Shown: positions 17,188 to 24,966, numbered from the stretch's first letter. The stretch is DNA of 39,072 nt from DAORHV01 sp964434575 (GCA_964434575.1 CAYSWB010000013.1:1-39072), one strand, 5' to 3'. Notes: a model not told the origin generated them from the letters alone. Numbers and translations: made by a program.

Positions 17188-17193
17188 AGTATA
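17188..17193 (-). promoter_or_regulatory. Predicted extended -10 promoter
   Basis: Minus-strand TATACT preceded by TGC (extended -10), ending 6 nt before ATG 17181. It is a clear case of a promoter that should give an mRNA starting at the start codon. Confidence 0.6.
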
Positions 17194-17231
17194 GCAGAAA
17201 ATGGCGTTTTTTCCCAGCCCTTAGCCCAGCA

Positions 17232-18245
17232 TCAGCGCAGGTACCTTGCCTTATTCACGTTGTGCTCGTCGTTCGTGCGGGCGTAGCGGATGACGCCGTC
17301 CTTGCCGTGCAGGTAGTACCAATACTCGGACGCCTCGGGATTGAGCGCGGCCATGATTGCCGACTCGCCCGGCGACGCGATGGGACCGGGCGGCAGGCCG
17401 GCCGATTTGCGCGTGTTGTACTCGGAGTCGGTGTCCAGGTCCGTGACGGTGATGGCCGCCGACGGTTTGCCGACGATGTAGCGCACCGTGGCGTCCACGC
17501 CCAGCACGGTGCCTGCTTCCTCGCGCTTCCACAGAATGCCGGAAACCACCGGACGCTCTTCGGGATGGCGCGTCTCTTCTTCGACAAGCGACGCCATGGT
17601 CACCGCTTCGTGCAGGTTGCGTCCGCTCGCCCGCAGTTCGGCGGCATGACCTTCCACGACGCGCTTTTCGAACGTCTCCAGCATCCGGCGCAGGAAATCC
17701 TCGGGCGTGTACGACGCAGGCGCCACGAAGTACGTCTCCGGGAACAGGTACCCTTCCAGCTTTGAGCCGTACCGGTCGGAGCGCTGCGCGAAGTTCTTGG
17801 GCGGCAGGAAAGCCATGTCCGAGAAATCGCATGCATAGGCGCAATCCAGGATGTCGCCGGGCTTACCCAGGCCCTTGGACGCCATGAACGAATCGATGCC
17901 GGAAACCGTCCATCCTTCGGGGATGGTGATGCTGATCTCGTTGGATTTGCCGCTCTTGAGCGCATCCAGGATGTCGGACACGGATTGCGATTGGTTCAAG
18001 GAGAAACTGCCGGCCTGGAGGTTGGTGTGCTTGCCCGTCAGCCGCGCGTAGGCCTTGAACACGAACGCGGAGCGGATCAGTCCTTTCTCTTCGAGTTTCT
18101 GCGCGATGACGCCGACAGAATCCCCTTTCTCGATGACCACGGAAATGGGCTCGGCACTGGCACCGTTCACCGGACCGAGCATGGCCCACGCCCAGCCGCA
18201 CCCAAGCACGGCCAGAACGGCGATGGCGAGAAGAACGCGTTTCAT
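17232..18245 (-). CDS. mltG: Endolytic peptidoglycan transglycosylase MltG (YceG-like)
   Basis: 337-residue membrane-anchored enzyme that cuts nascent glycan strands and so sets their length. An N-terminal membrane segment (residues 1-24) is followed by a LysM-like region (about 33-100) and the catalytic YceG domain. Family motifs are LEGYLFPETY (163-172), ASLVEEET (218-225, catalytic Glu probably E222), YNTRKSAGLPPGPI and ASPGESAI. The frame starts at 18275, but ATG 18245 is chosen because it begins the basic-hydrophobic anchor and follows a TAGAAT box by 7 nt. It is transcribed on its own from that promoter. Confidence 0.95.
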   Translation of the reverse strand: MKRVLLAIAVLAVLGCGWAWAMLGPVNGASAEPISVVIEKGDSVGVIAQKLEEKGLIRSAFVFKAYARLTGKHTNLQAGSFSLNQSQSVSDILDALKSGKSNEISITIPEGWTVSGIDSFMASKGLGKPGDILDCAYACDFSDMAFLPPKNFAQRSDRYGSKLEGYLFPETYFVAPASYTPEDFLRRMLETFEKRVVEGHAAELRASGRNLHEAVTMASLVEEETRHPEERPVVSGILWKREEAGTVLGVDATVRYIVGKPSAAITVTDLDTDSEYNTRKSAGLPPGPIASPGESAIMAALNPEASEYWYYLHGKDGVIRYARTNDEHNVNKARYLR

Positions 18246-18252
18246 CCCAAGG

Positions 18253-18258
18253 ATTCTA
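18253..18258 (-). promoter_or_regulatory. Predicted -10 box of mltG
   Basis: Minus-strand TAGAAT, 7 nt before ATG 18245, supporting that start over the upstream in-frame ATG. Confidence 0.45.
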
Positions 18259-18293
18259 TGGACGGGGGCTTCCACGGATAGTTGACTTTCTTG

Positions 18294-18299
18294 TATACT
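18294..18299 (+). promoter_or_regulatory. Predicted -10 box of the unknown gene at 18311
   Basis: TATACT 11 nt before ATG 18311. A TTGACT (18282-18287) lies only 6 bp upstream, too close to act as a normal -35. Confidence 0.5.
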
Positions 18300-18310
18300 G
18301 GTTTCTCATT

Positions 18311-18781
18311 ATGGCACAAAAAAACCGGGGACCATTGGTGCGTGAAGCCTTTCAGATCTCGCTGACCAGCGGGAAACTGCAAACGGTCGAAGCCAACATC
18401 AACGGCGCGCGCCGCTACCTGGTGGCGCTCCCGCAGAATGACCAGGCCGCCCGGGTCGCAACGTGCCTGGATACGTGCTGGCTGCAGTGCGCGCTGGTCT
18501 TCACGGCCGGCCGTGACGTGGGCCTCGGACAGTCCACGCCGGCCGCGGTGGGCGCGGCGGCGACCAATGCAGAAAACGCCACGTTGGCCATCACCGAGGC
18601 GATCCAGACGCTGGGGCGCATGCGCACGGGCAATGAAACAACCGTCGCGGCGATGGAGCGGCACCTGCTCGATGCCGGCAGGATGATCGCGCTGTTGTTC
18701 GAAGACGGGCGTGCGGAAGGTAATGACATCAAAAACGGCACGACACATGTCCTGCCCGTGAATAAGCACAAAACCGTTTAA
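18311..18781 (+). CDS. Protein of unknown function
   Basis: 156 residues, not recognised. It is alanine-rich and probably helical, without signal peptide or membrane span. Three cysteines occur (CLDTCWLQC) in the middle. The start ATG 18311 sits 11 nt behind TATACT. It diverges from mltG and converges on the YbaB-type gene, with both TAA stops overlapping on TTAA (18778-18781). The sharp promoter and neat fit between neighbours support it as a real gene; function is unknown. Confidence 0.7.
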   Translation: MAQKNRGPLVREAFQISLTSGKLQTVEANINGARRYLVALPQNDQAARVATCLDTCWLQCALVFTAGRDVGLGQSTPAAVGAAATNAENATLAITEAIQTLGRMRTGNETTVAAMERHLLDAGRMIALLFEDGRAEGNDIKNGTTHVLPVNKHKTV

Positions 18782-19059
18782 GCCATTCCCATTTCCTTCA
18801 TCATCCCCTGCATGCGCTCGGAGGAGATGAGCTGGGCCTTCTTGATGGCGCGGTTCATGGCGTCCTTCAGGAGCGCCGGCACGCGATCGATGGTCACGGA
18901 CGGATCGATGATGATCTCGACCACTTCCATCTCGGCGGACACGACCACCTTCACGCCCTGGGCCTCGGCCTCGACGTGGATGTTCTTGAGTTCCTTGCGG
19001 ACGGCCTTCGCCTGCTGCTGGAGCTTGAAGGACTTGCGGATGTCGGAAAAAGAAGCCAT
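18778..19059 (-). CDS. YbaB/EbfC-family nucleoid-associated protein
   Basis: 93-residue small DNA-binding protein of the YbaB/EbfC type, forming tweezer-like dimers on DNA. Typical features are the N-terminal helix rich in Gln/Lys (LQQQAKAVRKELKNI), the beta core with EAEAQGVKVVVSAEMEV and IDPS, and the C-terminal helix with AMNRAIKKAQ. It ends in a methionine-rich tail. In many bacteria this gene lies next to recR or dnaX, but here it follows the mutY region. A GATACC box (19068-19073) lies 8 nt before the ATG. Confidence 0.85.
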   Translation of the reverse strand: MASFSDIRKSFKLQQQAKAVRKELKNIHVEAEAQGVKVVVSAEMEVVEIIIDPSVTIDRVPALLKDAMNRAIKKAQLISSERMQGMMKEMGMA

Positions 19060-19122
19060 GGCCGGATGGTATCAGCACCTCGCGCGCGGCGCTAGGCGGC
19101 CAGACGGAAACCCGACCCCGAC

Positions 19123-19222
19123 NNNNNNNNNNNNNNNNNNNNNNNNNNNNNNNNNNNNNNNNNNNNNNNNNNNNNNNNNNNNNNNNNNNNNNNNNNNNNN
19201 NNNNNNNNNNNNNNNNNNNNNN
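19123..19222. other. Assembly gap of 100 N
   Basis: Exactly 100 undetermined bases, the conventional length for a scaffold gap of unknown size. It falls inside the mutY gene, so most of that gene is missing. Minus-strand sequence on the far side (19092-19122) contains a TAG stop at 19092-19094 in one frame that may be the gene's end. Confidence 0.97.
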
Positions 19223-19428
19223 GGAAACCGCTCCAAGAAGGCCTTGAAGGCCGGAATCACGCGCGGGACCTGCGTCTGCTGCAGCATGATTTCGGACACC
19301 AGCACCATGTACGCGCGCTGGGTGTCGTCGGCCACCTTCAAGTCGCGCCAAGGAAGCGTGCGCTTATGGCGCGAGTACCACGACCAGATTTCCTCGACGA
19401 AGATGCGGATGTGTTCCTGGCGGGTCAT
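19223..19428 (-). CDS. mutY: A/G-specific adenine glycosylase MutY, N-terminal fragment
   Basis: Only about 68 codons are visible before the assembly gap. They carry the MutY signature: a helix with WYSRHKRTLPWRD followed by SEIMLQQTQVPRVIPAF. MutY removes adenine mispaired with 8-oxoguanine. The helix-hairpin-helix, catalytic Asp and iron-sulfur cysteines should lie in the gap. A full gene needs several hundred more bases than the 100 N shown, so the gap length is nominal. The frame is open to 19536, but that part reads through the 9-bp repeat element. ATG 19428 begins the conserved helix and follows TATGAT by 6 nt. Confidence 0.85.
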
Positions 19429-19434
19429 GTGCAC

Positions 19435-19440
19435 ATCATA
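19435..19440 (-). promoter_or_regulatory. Predicted -10 box of mutY
   Basis: Minus-strand TATGAT, 6 nt before ATG 19428. It lies immediately next to the 9-bp repeat element (19442-19519), whose edge is where a -35 would be expected. Confidence 0.5.
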
Positions 19441-19441
19441 A

Positions 19442-19519
19442 GGATTCAGGGGAGTCAGGGGAAACAGAGGAGTCAGGGGATCCCCTGCTTCTCCTGCATC
19501 GCATGACTCCCCTGAATCC
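19442..19519. repeat. 9-bp periodic inverted repeat element (copy A)
   Basis: The left arm has four 9-bp units: ATTCAGGGG (19444), AGTCAGGGG (19453), AAACAGAGG (19462) and AGTCAGGGG (19471). After AT (19480-19481) come four units in the opposite orientation, whose reverse complements are AAGCAGGGG, ATGCAGGAG, AGTCATGCG and ATTCAGGGG (ending 19517). The outermost 16 bases of the arms (19442-19457 and 19504-19519) are exact reverse complements, and 19474-19487 is a perfect 14-bp palindrome. It fills the space between the TraD-like stop codon (19520) and the mutY promoter. Confidence 0.85.
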
Positions 19520-22144
19520 CTACTTCTGGATTCCAATCCGATCCTCGATTTCCTGGTCCACGAACACCTTCTTGCGGCCGTACTTCATGCGGCTGTATTC
19601 CTTGATCAAAGCGCCCAGCTTCTCGTTGCGCTCGGACTCGTCGTAGATGGTGGCCAGCGAGAACGGACGCGACGTGGTGTTGTTGATGTTCAGCTTCACG
19701 TAGCAGTTGAAGTTCGGGATACCGATGACGTCCTGCTCCGACACGACCGGCGCCATTTCTTTGGCCATGTACTCGGCGTCTTCTGCGCCGATCTTGAAGC
19801 TCATGATGGTACCCACGTTACCGAACACGGCGTCGCGCATTTTTGAGCTGGCTTGGCCGTAACCTTCGGTCTTGCCGACCAGCTGGCCGATGTACTGGTG
19901 AGCCATGATCAGGCCCAGCTCGTACTTACGAGCCTCGGAGAGGATGGTCGCGAACGCGTCGGTGATGAAGTTCTGGAACTCGTCGACGTACAGGTAGAAA
20001 CGGCGGCGGTCCTTCTGCGGGATGTCGGCGCGGCTCATGGCCGCCATGTTGACCTTGTTGACGAAGATGAGGCCCAGCAGCTGGGCGTTGGTGTCGCCGA
20101 TCTTTCCTTTGGACAGGTTGACCAGCAGCACCTTGCCGCTGTCCATGACTTCGCGGACGTTGAATGCGGATTTCGGCTGTCCGATGATGTTGCGCATGGT
20201 GGCGTTCGTCACGAACGGACCGAACTTGGCTGAGAAGTACGGGATCATTTCTTCTTTTTCGCGCGCGCCGGTCTTGGCCATTTCATTGTTCCAGAAGCCG
20301 CGAACGACGTTGTTGCGGCACTTGCTGACCTTGTAGCGCTGGAACTCGTCGTCCACGAACAGGCGGGGCACGTCGATGAGCGTGGCGCCCTCTTCCTCGT
20401 CATCCATGAGCGTAAGACAGCCGTTGCGGAAGTAGTGCTGGATGCGCGGTCCGAAGATTTCGTTACCGAACATCTTGATGAAGATTTCCATCGCGTCGAG
20501 CGACGCGCGGTCTTTCTCCTCGGAGGTTTTGGCCTCGAGCATGTTCAGTCCCATGGGGCGCTCGGTGTCGGCGGGATCGAACACGATCACGTCCTTGGCG
20601 CGCTCTTTCGGCGTGTGGGCGAGGGCGTCTTCGATCAGGTCTCCGTGCGGATCGACGATGCACAGACCCGCTCCTCCCGCGATGTCCTGGCGCGACTGCC
20701 AGTTGAGCAACGCGGACTTTCCTGATCCGGATTTTCCGATGATGTACTGGTGACGCGTGCGGTCTTTGTCCATGAAGCGGATCATGGTCTCCAGGCCGCG
20801 GAAGCGGTTGATGCCCAGCTGGATGCCGGACTTGAACTCCACCGGCGGCGGCGGGAGGATCTTGTACTTGACCCAGTCGATGTTCGGGACGGTGTTGTAA
20901 CGGCTGTCCGGGAAGTGGTAGATGGACGCCAGTTCCTTTTCGACGAGCAGGTTGCGCGGGTGGGCATACCCGTTGATGCGGCGCTGCCACAGCGGGTAAA
21001 TCATCTTCTGGTTCAGCTCCAGCGGCATGAAGTCCGTCATCATGCGGCGGTTCCTGAAGTAGTTGCCGTACATGTCCTTGAACACGTTGAAGGCGACCTG
21101 CAGGTTGTTGGTGATGTCGAGCGCGCGCTCCCACGTCTTGGCGGAAGCCAGCACGCGCACGGTGGTGTGGTAGCCGGACATGCCGGCCTTCTCGCCCATG
21201 CGCTTGTAGAGCTCTTCCTCGGGCTGGATCATACGCACGAACGAGTCGCCTCCCTTGGAGCCCGGCGCGAAGTTCTTGGCCGCGTCATCGCTGGTGAGCA
21301 TGTTGATGAACGTGCCGACGAACTTGAGGCCCGGAATCTCCTCGAATCGCGACTTCTTCTTGCCCTTGAAGCTCTGGCTGGCGATGCCCTTGATGTGCTT
21401 GGACCAATGCTCCGTGAACGTCGGCGTGATGATGAGCTGGATGGTGGCCGTTTCCTCGGGGCTGAGCTTGGACAACACGTTGACCAAATCGTTCAGCGGG
21501 TCATCCTGCATGTGGTCGTAAAAGCGCAGCGGATATTCGTACGACTTGCGGCACAGCAGGTTATAGCCGACCAGTTTGTGGCCCTTGGGCCAGATTTCGG
21601 GCGTCTTCTTCGGAATCACCTCGGCGTTCGGGTAGAACGACGTGATCTGCTTCTCCACGATGGACTGCAGATTCTTCGGACACAGGACGTAGAACGAGAT
21701 CAGCGCATCCTCGACGAACAGCTCGAAGCTGATGGTGATGAAGCGGGTGATCCAGTAGTGGATCACCGACCACACCGTAAGGTCCTTCACTTCGTACAAC
21801 GCTCGGAACAGCTGTTCCATGATGGCGATTTTTTCCTTGAAGTCCTTCTCCGTGCGCTTCTCCTGGTCGATCTTGGAGTCACTGCGCGGCAACACGACCT
21901 TCACGCACACCAGGTGCTTGGCGGCGTACCAGGCGTACCAGAAGCGCGACCAGTAAATGACGTAGTTCACGCCGAAATACACCGTGAGGAGGATGAGCAC
22001 CTTGCTGCCCGTGGTCATGATGCCGAAATCCTCGGTGATCCAGTTCCACAAGCCCGACCAAATACCCAGGTTGAATACGAAGGAAAACACCGCCGAGGCG
22101 GCGAAGATAATGGGCCAGAACAGCAGTCGCAGAATGAAGATCAT
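19520..22144 (-). CDS. Membrane-anchored TraD/VirD4-like ATPase
   Basis: 874 residues. Two or three N-terminal hydrophobic segments (about 1-30 and 48-65) anchor it in the membrane. A large region of about 380 residues of unknown type follows. The ATPase domain comes next: Walker A GKSGSGKS (470-477), DPHGD (498-502), Walker B FYLYVDEF (716-723), and the following ARKYELGLIMAHQYIGQL, typical of conjugative coupling or type IV secretion ATPases. It probably moves DNA or protein across the membrane. No relaxase, VirB4 or pilin gene is adjacent. ATG 22144 is preceded by TATAAG/TAAGAT boxes. TraC/HerA-type ATPases are the alternative family. Confidence 0.85.
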   Translation of the reverse strand: MIFILRLLFWPIIFAASAVFSFVFNLGIWSGLWNWITEDFGIMTTGSKVLILLTVYFGVNYVIYWSRFWYAWYAAKHLVCVKVVLPRSDSKIDQEKRTEKDFKEKIAIMEQLFRALYEVKDLTVWSVIHYWITRFITISFELFVEDALISFYVLCPKNLQSIVEKQITSFYPNAEVIPKKTPEIWPKGHKLVGYNLLCRKSYEYPLRFYDHMQDDPLNDLVNVLSKLSPEETATIQLIITPTFTEHWSKHIKGIASQSFKGKKKSRFEEIPGLKFVGTFINMLTSDDAAKNFAPGSKGGDSFVRMIQPEEELYKRMGEKAGMSGYHTTVRVLASAKTWERALDITNNLQVAFNVFKDMYGNYFRNRRMMTDFMPLELNQKMIYPLWQRRINGYAHPRNLLVEKELASIYHFPDSRYNTVPNIDWVKYKILPPPPVEFKSGIQLGINRFRGLETMIRFMDKDRTRHQYIIGKSGSGKSALLNWQSRQDIAGGAGLCIVDPHGDLIEDALAHTPKERAKDVIVFDPADTERPMGLNMLEAKTSEEKDRASLDAMEIFIKMFGNEIFGPRIQHYFRNGCLTLMDDEEEGATLIDVPRLFVDDEFQRYKVSKCRNNVVRGFWNNEMAKTGAREKEEMIPYFSAKFGPFVTNATMRNIIGQPKSAFNVREVMDSGKVLLVNLSKGKIGDTNAQLLGLIFVNKVNMAAMSRADIPQKDRRRFYLYVDEFQNFITDAFATILSEARKYELGLIMAHQYIGQLVGKTEGYGQASSKMRDAVFGNVGTIMSFKIGAEDAEYMAKEMAPVVSEQDVIGIPNFNCYVKLNINNTTSRPFSLATIYDESERNEKLGALIKEYSRMKYGRKKVFVDQEIEDRIGIQK

Positions 22145-22298
22145 GGCGTGGTTTCTATCTTATAGACAGAAATCCAAGCATTGTATCATAAAATCGCGCG
22201 AAAAGACAGCGTTTTGGGCAGAGGAAAGCCATACATTCGACTTCAAAAGTCCGCCTTGCCGTCAAGTGCGGTTTGCGGCCTGGAAGCCGATTTTTTGG

Positions 22299-23363
22299 CT
22301 AATTTCCGCAGTCCGAGACGGTCATGGACATGGTCCTCAGCCGTCCGGCGGTGGTGCCGATGACGAACTGGTAGTCGCCTTCGGCGCTCGGCGTGAAATC
22401 AAACCTGTCGCCGGGACCCACCCAATCCTGCATGTCCTGCATGGTGCCGTCGGGATACCGGATGCCCCGGATGACGAAGAACTTTTTTGCCGACAACGCG
22501 AGTGTCTCGTTGACCGGGAACAGATGCGGGATGCCCGGCTCCAGAATGACATCCCTGCTCACGCGGCGCTGCATGCGACCATCGTTGCAGCGGTCGACGA
22601 GCGTGGAGTCGCCCAGACGCTCGAACGTGGCGTCGATGCGGCCCTTTGACCGCTCGGCAATGCGCAAAAACGCGCCCAGGCTTAGGTCCATGTCGCGCCC
22701 CTGCACGAACGGACCGCGGTCGTTGATCCGCACGACCACACTCTTCTTGTTCTCGATGTTCGTCACCTTCACCAGCGTGTTCGCCGGATACGAGCGGTGC
22801 GCGGCGGTCATCGCGTGCATGTCGAACGTCTCGCCGAACGCGGTGCCTTTGCCGTGGAATTTCTCCGAGTACAGGCTGGCCTCGTGGACCTCGGTCGCCA
22901 GCGCGGCGTCCAGCTTCCGCATGAGTTCCAGCAACTCTTCCTGCGTCAGCATGTGGTCGGGCTCGTAGATGTTGATGCCGTATTTATCGGCCAGCAGACC
23001 GGCTTCCTCGGGTTCCACGATCTCCATGAAATCCTTGTTCCCCTCGGCATCGATGGGCTCTAAGTTGCGCGTGCGCAGCAGCCAGATGACCGCGTCGCGC
23101 GCGACCAGCGGATCTTCCGGGGAAAAATGTTCGCCGTCGATGGTGAAGCCGCGCGACTTGGCGTACGTGATTTCCAAGAAACCGGGTGAACCCTTCGGCA
23201 CGTCCAGGTACGGCGTCTCGCGCACGCTCTCGGCCGGACGCCGGATGCTCGACCAGACCAGCAGGAAACCGTCGCGGCGATTGATGGGCGAACCTGCGGC
23301 GGAAACCGGGGCGGACGCGCAAACCACACCGATGATGACCATCGCGGAAACGAATCTTCGCAT
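22299..23363 (-). CDS. RlpA-like double-psi beta-barrel protein with an SLH-like segment
   Basis: 354 residues. A signal peptide at 1-23 ends in VSAA. Residues about 50-100 resemble a degenerate S-layer homology unit (PYLDVPKGSPGF, ITYAKSRGFTIDG, FSPEDPLVARDAVIWLL). Residues 161-240 form the RlpA/DPBB core (EASLYSEKFHGKGTAFGE, then INDRGPFVQGRDMDLS), found in septal lytic transglycosylases. The C-terminal about 100 residues hold a small beta-rich domain of unknown type with a cysteine near the end. ATG 23363 is chosen because it starts the signal peptide and follows TGCTATACT by 11 nt; the frame is open to 23390. Role: glycan cleavage or wall remodelling at the surface. Confidence 0.85.
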   Translation of the reverse strand: MRRFVSAMVIIGVVCASAPVSAAGSPINRRDGFLLVWSSIRRPAESVRETPYLDVPKGSPGFLEITYAKSRGFTIDGEHFSPEDPLVARDAVIWLLRTRNLEPIDAEGNKDFMEIVEPEEAGLLADKYGINIYEPDHMLTQEELLELMRKLDAALATEVHEASLYSEKFHGKGTAFGETFDMHAMTAAHRSYPANTLVKVTNIENKKSVVVRINDRGPFVQGRDMDLSLGAFLRIAERSKGRIDATFERLGDSTLVDRCNDGRMQRRVSRDVILEPGIPHLFPVNETLALSAKKFFVIRGIRYPDGTMQDMQDWVGPGDRFDFTPSAEGDYQFVIGTTAGRLRTMSMTVSDCGN

Positions 23364-23374
23364 AATGGACGCGA

Positions 23375-23380
23375 AGTATA
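23375..23380 (-). promoter_or_regulatory. Predicted extended -10 promoter of the RlpA-like gene
   Basis: Minus-strand TATACT preceded by TGC, 11 nt before ATG 23363; the predicted leader is about 5 nt. Confidence 0.55.
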
Positions 23381-23422
23381 GCATGGGCAAGAAGCCGCGC
23401 GCTTAAGACCTTAATATGGCTT

Positions 23423-24790
23423 CTACAAGCCGCTTCCGCGCACCTCACGCCAGGTCACCTCGATGGCATCGTTCCACAGCGACTGCTTGGTGGCCGGCCC
23501 GTACACGCCGGCACCGTGCGCATCGGCCGACGTGACGATGCTCTTTTCCAGCTGGTACTTGAGCAGCGCCTGCTTTGTCATGACACCGAAGTTGGCGTTC
23601 GCCGCCGAAGGGTCGAAGAACCCGAGCTTGCCGAGCAGGACCTGCAGCTGCTTGACGGACTTGCCCTTGCTGCCCTGCGTCAGCGTGCCCGACGGCATGG
23701 CCTCGGACTTCACGCGTTCGGCGACCTTGAGTTTCAGCAGCACGACATTGGTCTTGAGCCTGGACTGCTTCAGCCGCCACGCCTCGATGAGCGCCGCCTG
23801 CGTGCCGGGACCGATGCGGCCGGCGCCGTCGGCGTTCTCGTTTGCGATGAGTCCCTGCTCGCGCTGGAACTTCACCACGGCCGCGCGGAGGTCGTCGTCG
23901 AAGACGCCGTCGGTGCGTCCGCGGTACATGCCCACATAGCGCAGGACTTTCTGGGCGAGCCTCACGTCGTTACCGGTGGCGCCCGGCTCGATGCCGACCG
24001 CCAAGGCGGGCACGCGTCCGCGTTGCACCTGGAGCGCGGCAACCAGGGCGGATGCCGTGCGGTCATCGGAGACCGTTCCGTCACCCGGCAGCCCCATGTC
24101 CTTCTGGAACGCGCCCAGTGCTTCTTTGGTCGCGGGACCGAAATTGCCGGTCGGAGCGGTTTTCAGGTAGCCAAGATCGGCAAGATGCTGCTGCAGGACG
24201 CGCACGCCGTAGCGGGCTTCATCGGCCTTCAGACCGGCCATGAGCGTAAGCACGTCGGATTTCGCCAGGCCCGCCATGGACTTGGGATCGGACGGGAAAT
24301 TCCCGAGCACGATGGATTCGGCCGGCGCTTTCACGCCCAGCGGATAGACCTTGCCTTTCACGCGGCGCACGCCCCACTCCATGGCGCGGGCCAAACCTTC
24401 TTCGCCGTAACCCATCCAGATGTCGATGCGGTGCAGGCCGTTATCCCATTCGATGATGCGGCCGCCGCGATCATGGATGGTGCCGACGCCGACGCCGTCG
24501 AGTTCGATGACGGTGCCGAAAGAGTAGCTGGGCGGTCCGGCCAGCATGCCGGCGTACACGCCGGTGCCGTCTGCGCCGCGGATGCCTTCGCCGTTGAACA
24601 TCTTCTCCTCTTCATAGCTGCCGCGGAAATAGCAGCACTGGTCCGGTAGCGGCGAGTAGTAGGCCGTGACGACGAAATCCTGTTCGTACACTTCTTGATT
24701 CGCGTAGACGGGCGAAAACAAACTGCCCATCAGCACCGTCATGATGACGGTCAGCGGATACACGCGGAGTTTGGAGAGTTGGATGTACAT
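23423..24790 (-). CDS. Secreted 3D-domain protein with three peptidoglycan-binding domains
   Basis: 455 residues. An N-terminal signal peptide ends near VYAN (about 30). A 3D (MltA C-terminal-like) beta-barrel domain follows (about 38-150), with acidic residues in TIHDRGGRI and HRIDIWMGYG. Three PG_binding_1-type repeats come next (about 195-250, 285-345, 385-440), each with a G-x-F/YGPATK-type end such as TGNFGPATKEALGAFQ. This combination is typical of wall-bound lytic or resuscitation-type proteins. ATG 24790 begins the signal peptide; the frame is open to 24847. It follows the RlpA-like gene's upstream region on the same strand and is divergent from carB. Confidence 0.85.
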   Translation of the reverse strand: MYIQLSKLRVYPLTVIMTVLMGSLFSPVYANQEVYEQDFVVTAYYSPLPDQCCYFRGSYEEEKMFNGEGIRGADGTGVYAGMLAGPPSYSFGTVIELDGVGVGTIHDRGGRIIEWDNGLHRIDIWMGYGEEGLARAMEWGVRRVKGKVYPLGVKAPAESIVLGNFPSDPKSMAGLAKSDVLTLMAGLKADEARYGVRVLQQHLADLGYLKTAPTGNFGPATKEALGAFQKDMGLPGDGTVSDDRTASALVAALQVQRGRVPALAVGIEPGATGNDVRLAQKVLRYVGMYRGRTDGVFDDDLRAAVVKFQREQGLIANENADGAGRIGPGTQAALIEAWRLKQSRLKTNVVLLKLKVAERVKSEAMPSGTLTQGSKGKSVKQLQVLLGKLGFFDPSAANANFGVMTKQALLKYQLEKSIVTSADAHGAGVYGPATKQSLWNDAIEVTWREVRGSGL

Positions 24791-24927
24791 GCGGTGTGTG
24801 TTTTGGGTATCGGAGTATTCTAGCAGAAAATGGCCCTCCCGAGGCATTGACCATATGCAGATAATCTCGTAAAAACCGGAAATGTATATTCGGTTGGACG
24901 ATCCGGAAAAGAACCTCGAAATCCGGG

Positions 24928-24956
24928 TTGCGGTATCCGGACCGGGCAGCTACGAT
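24928..24956 (+). promoter_or_regulatory. Predicted promoter of carB
   Basis: TTGCGG (24928-24933), 17-bp spacer, TACGAT (24951-24956), with the expected transcript start about 4 nt before ATG 24967. The 176-bp divergent region upstream also contains a TTGACC (24848-24853) and several CCGG-rich short inverted repeats, so a second, longer transcript is possible. Confidence 0.5.
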
Positions 24957-24966
24957 CTCGCGCGAC

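Noticed and set aside
18242..19351. 369-residue minus frame running through the N gap
   Set aside because: It depends on translating N bases and overlaps the YbaB-type gene, the unknown gene at 18311 and mltG in wrong frames.
19442..19519. CRISPR array or plain rho-independent terminator as explanation of the 9-bp repeats
   Set aside because: CRISPR needs longer identical repeats with spacers; here the units are 9 bp, degenerate, contiguous and inverted. No T run follows, and similar elements lie between divergent genes.
20750..22165. 471-residue open frame opposite the TraD-like ATPase
   Set aside because: Composition is typical of antisense GC-rich coding (Val/Leu/His/Gln-rich), with no promoter or motif.
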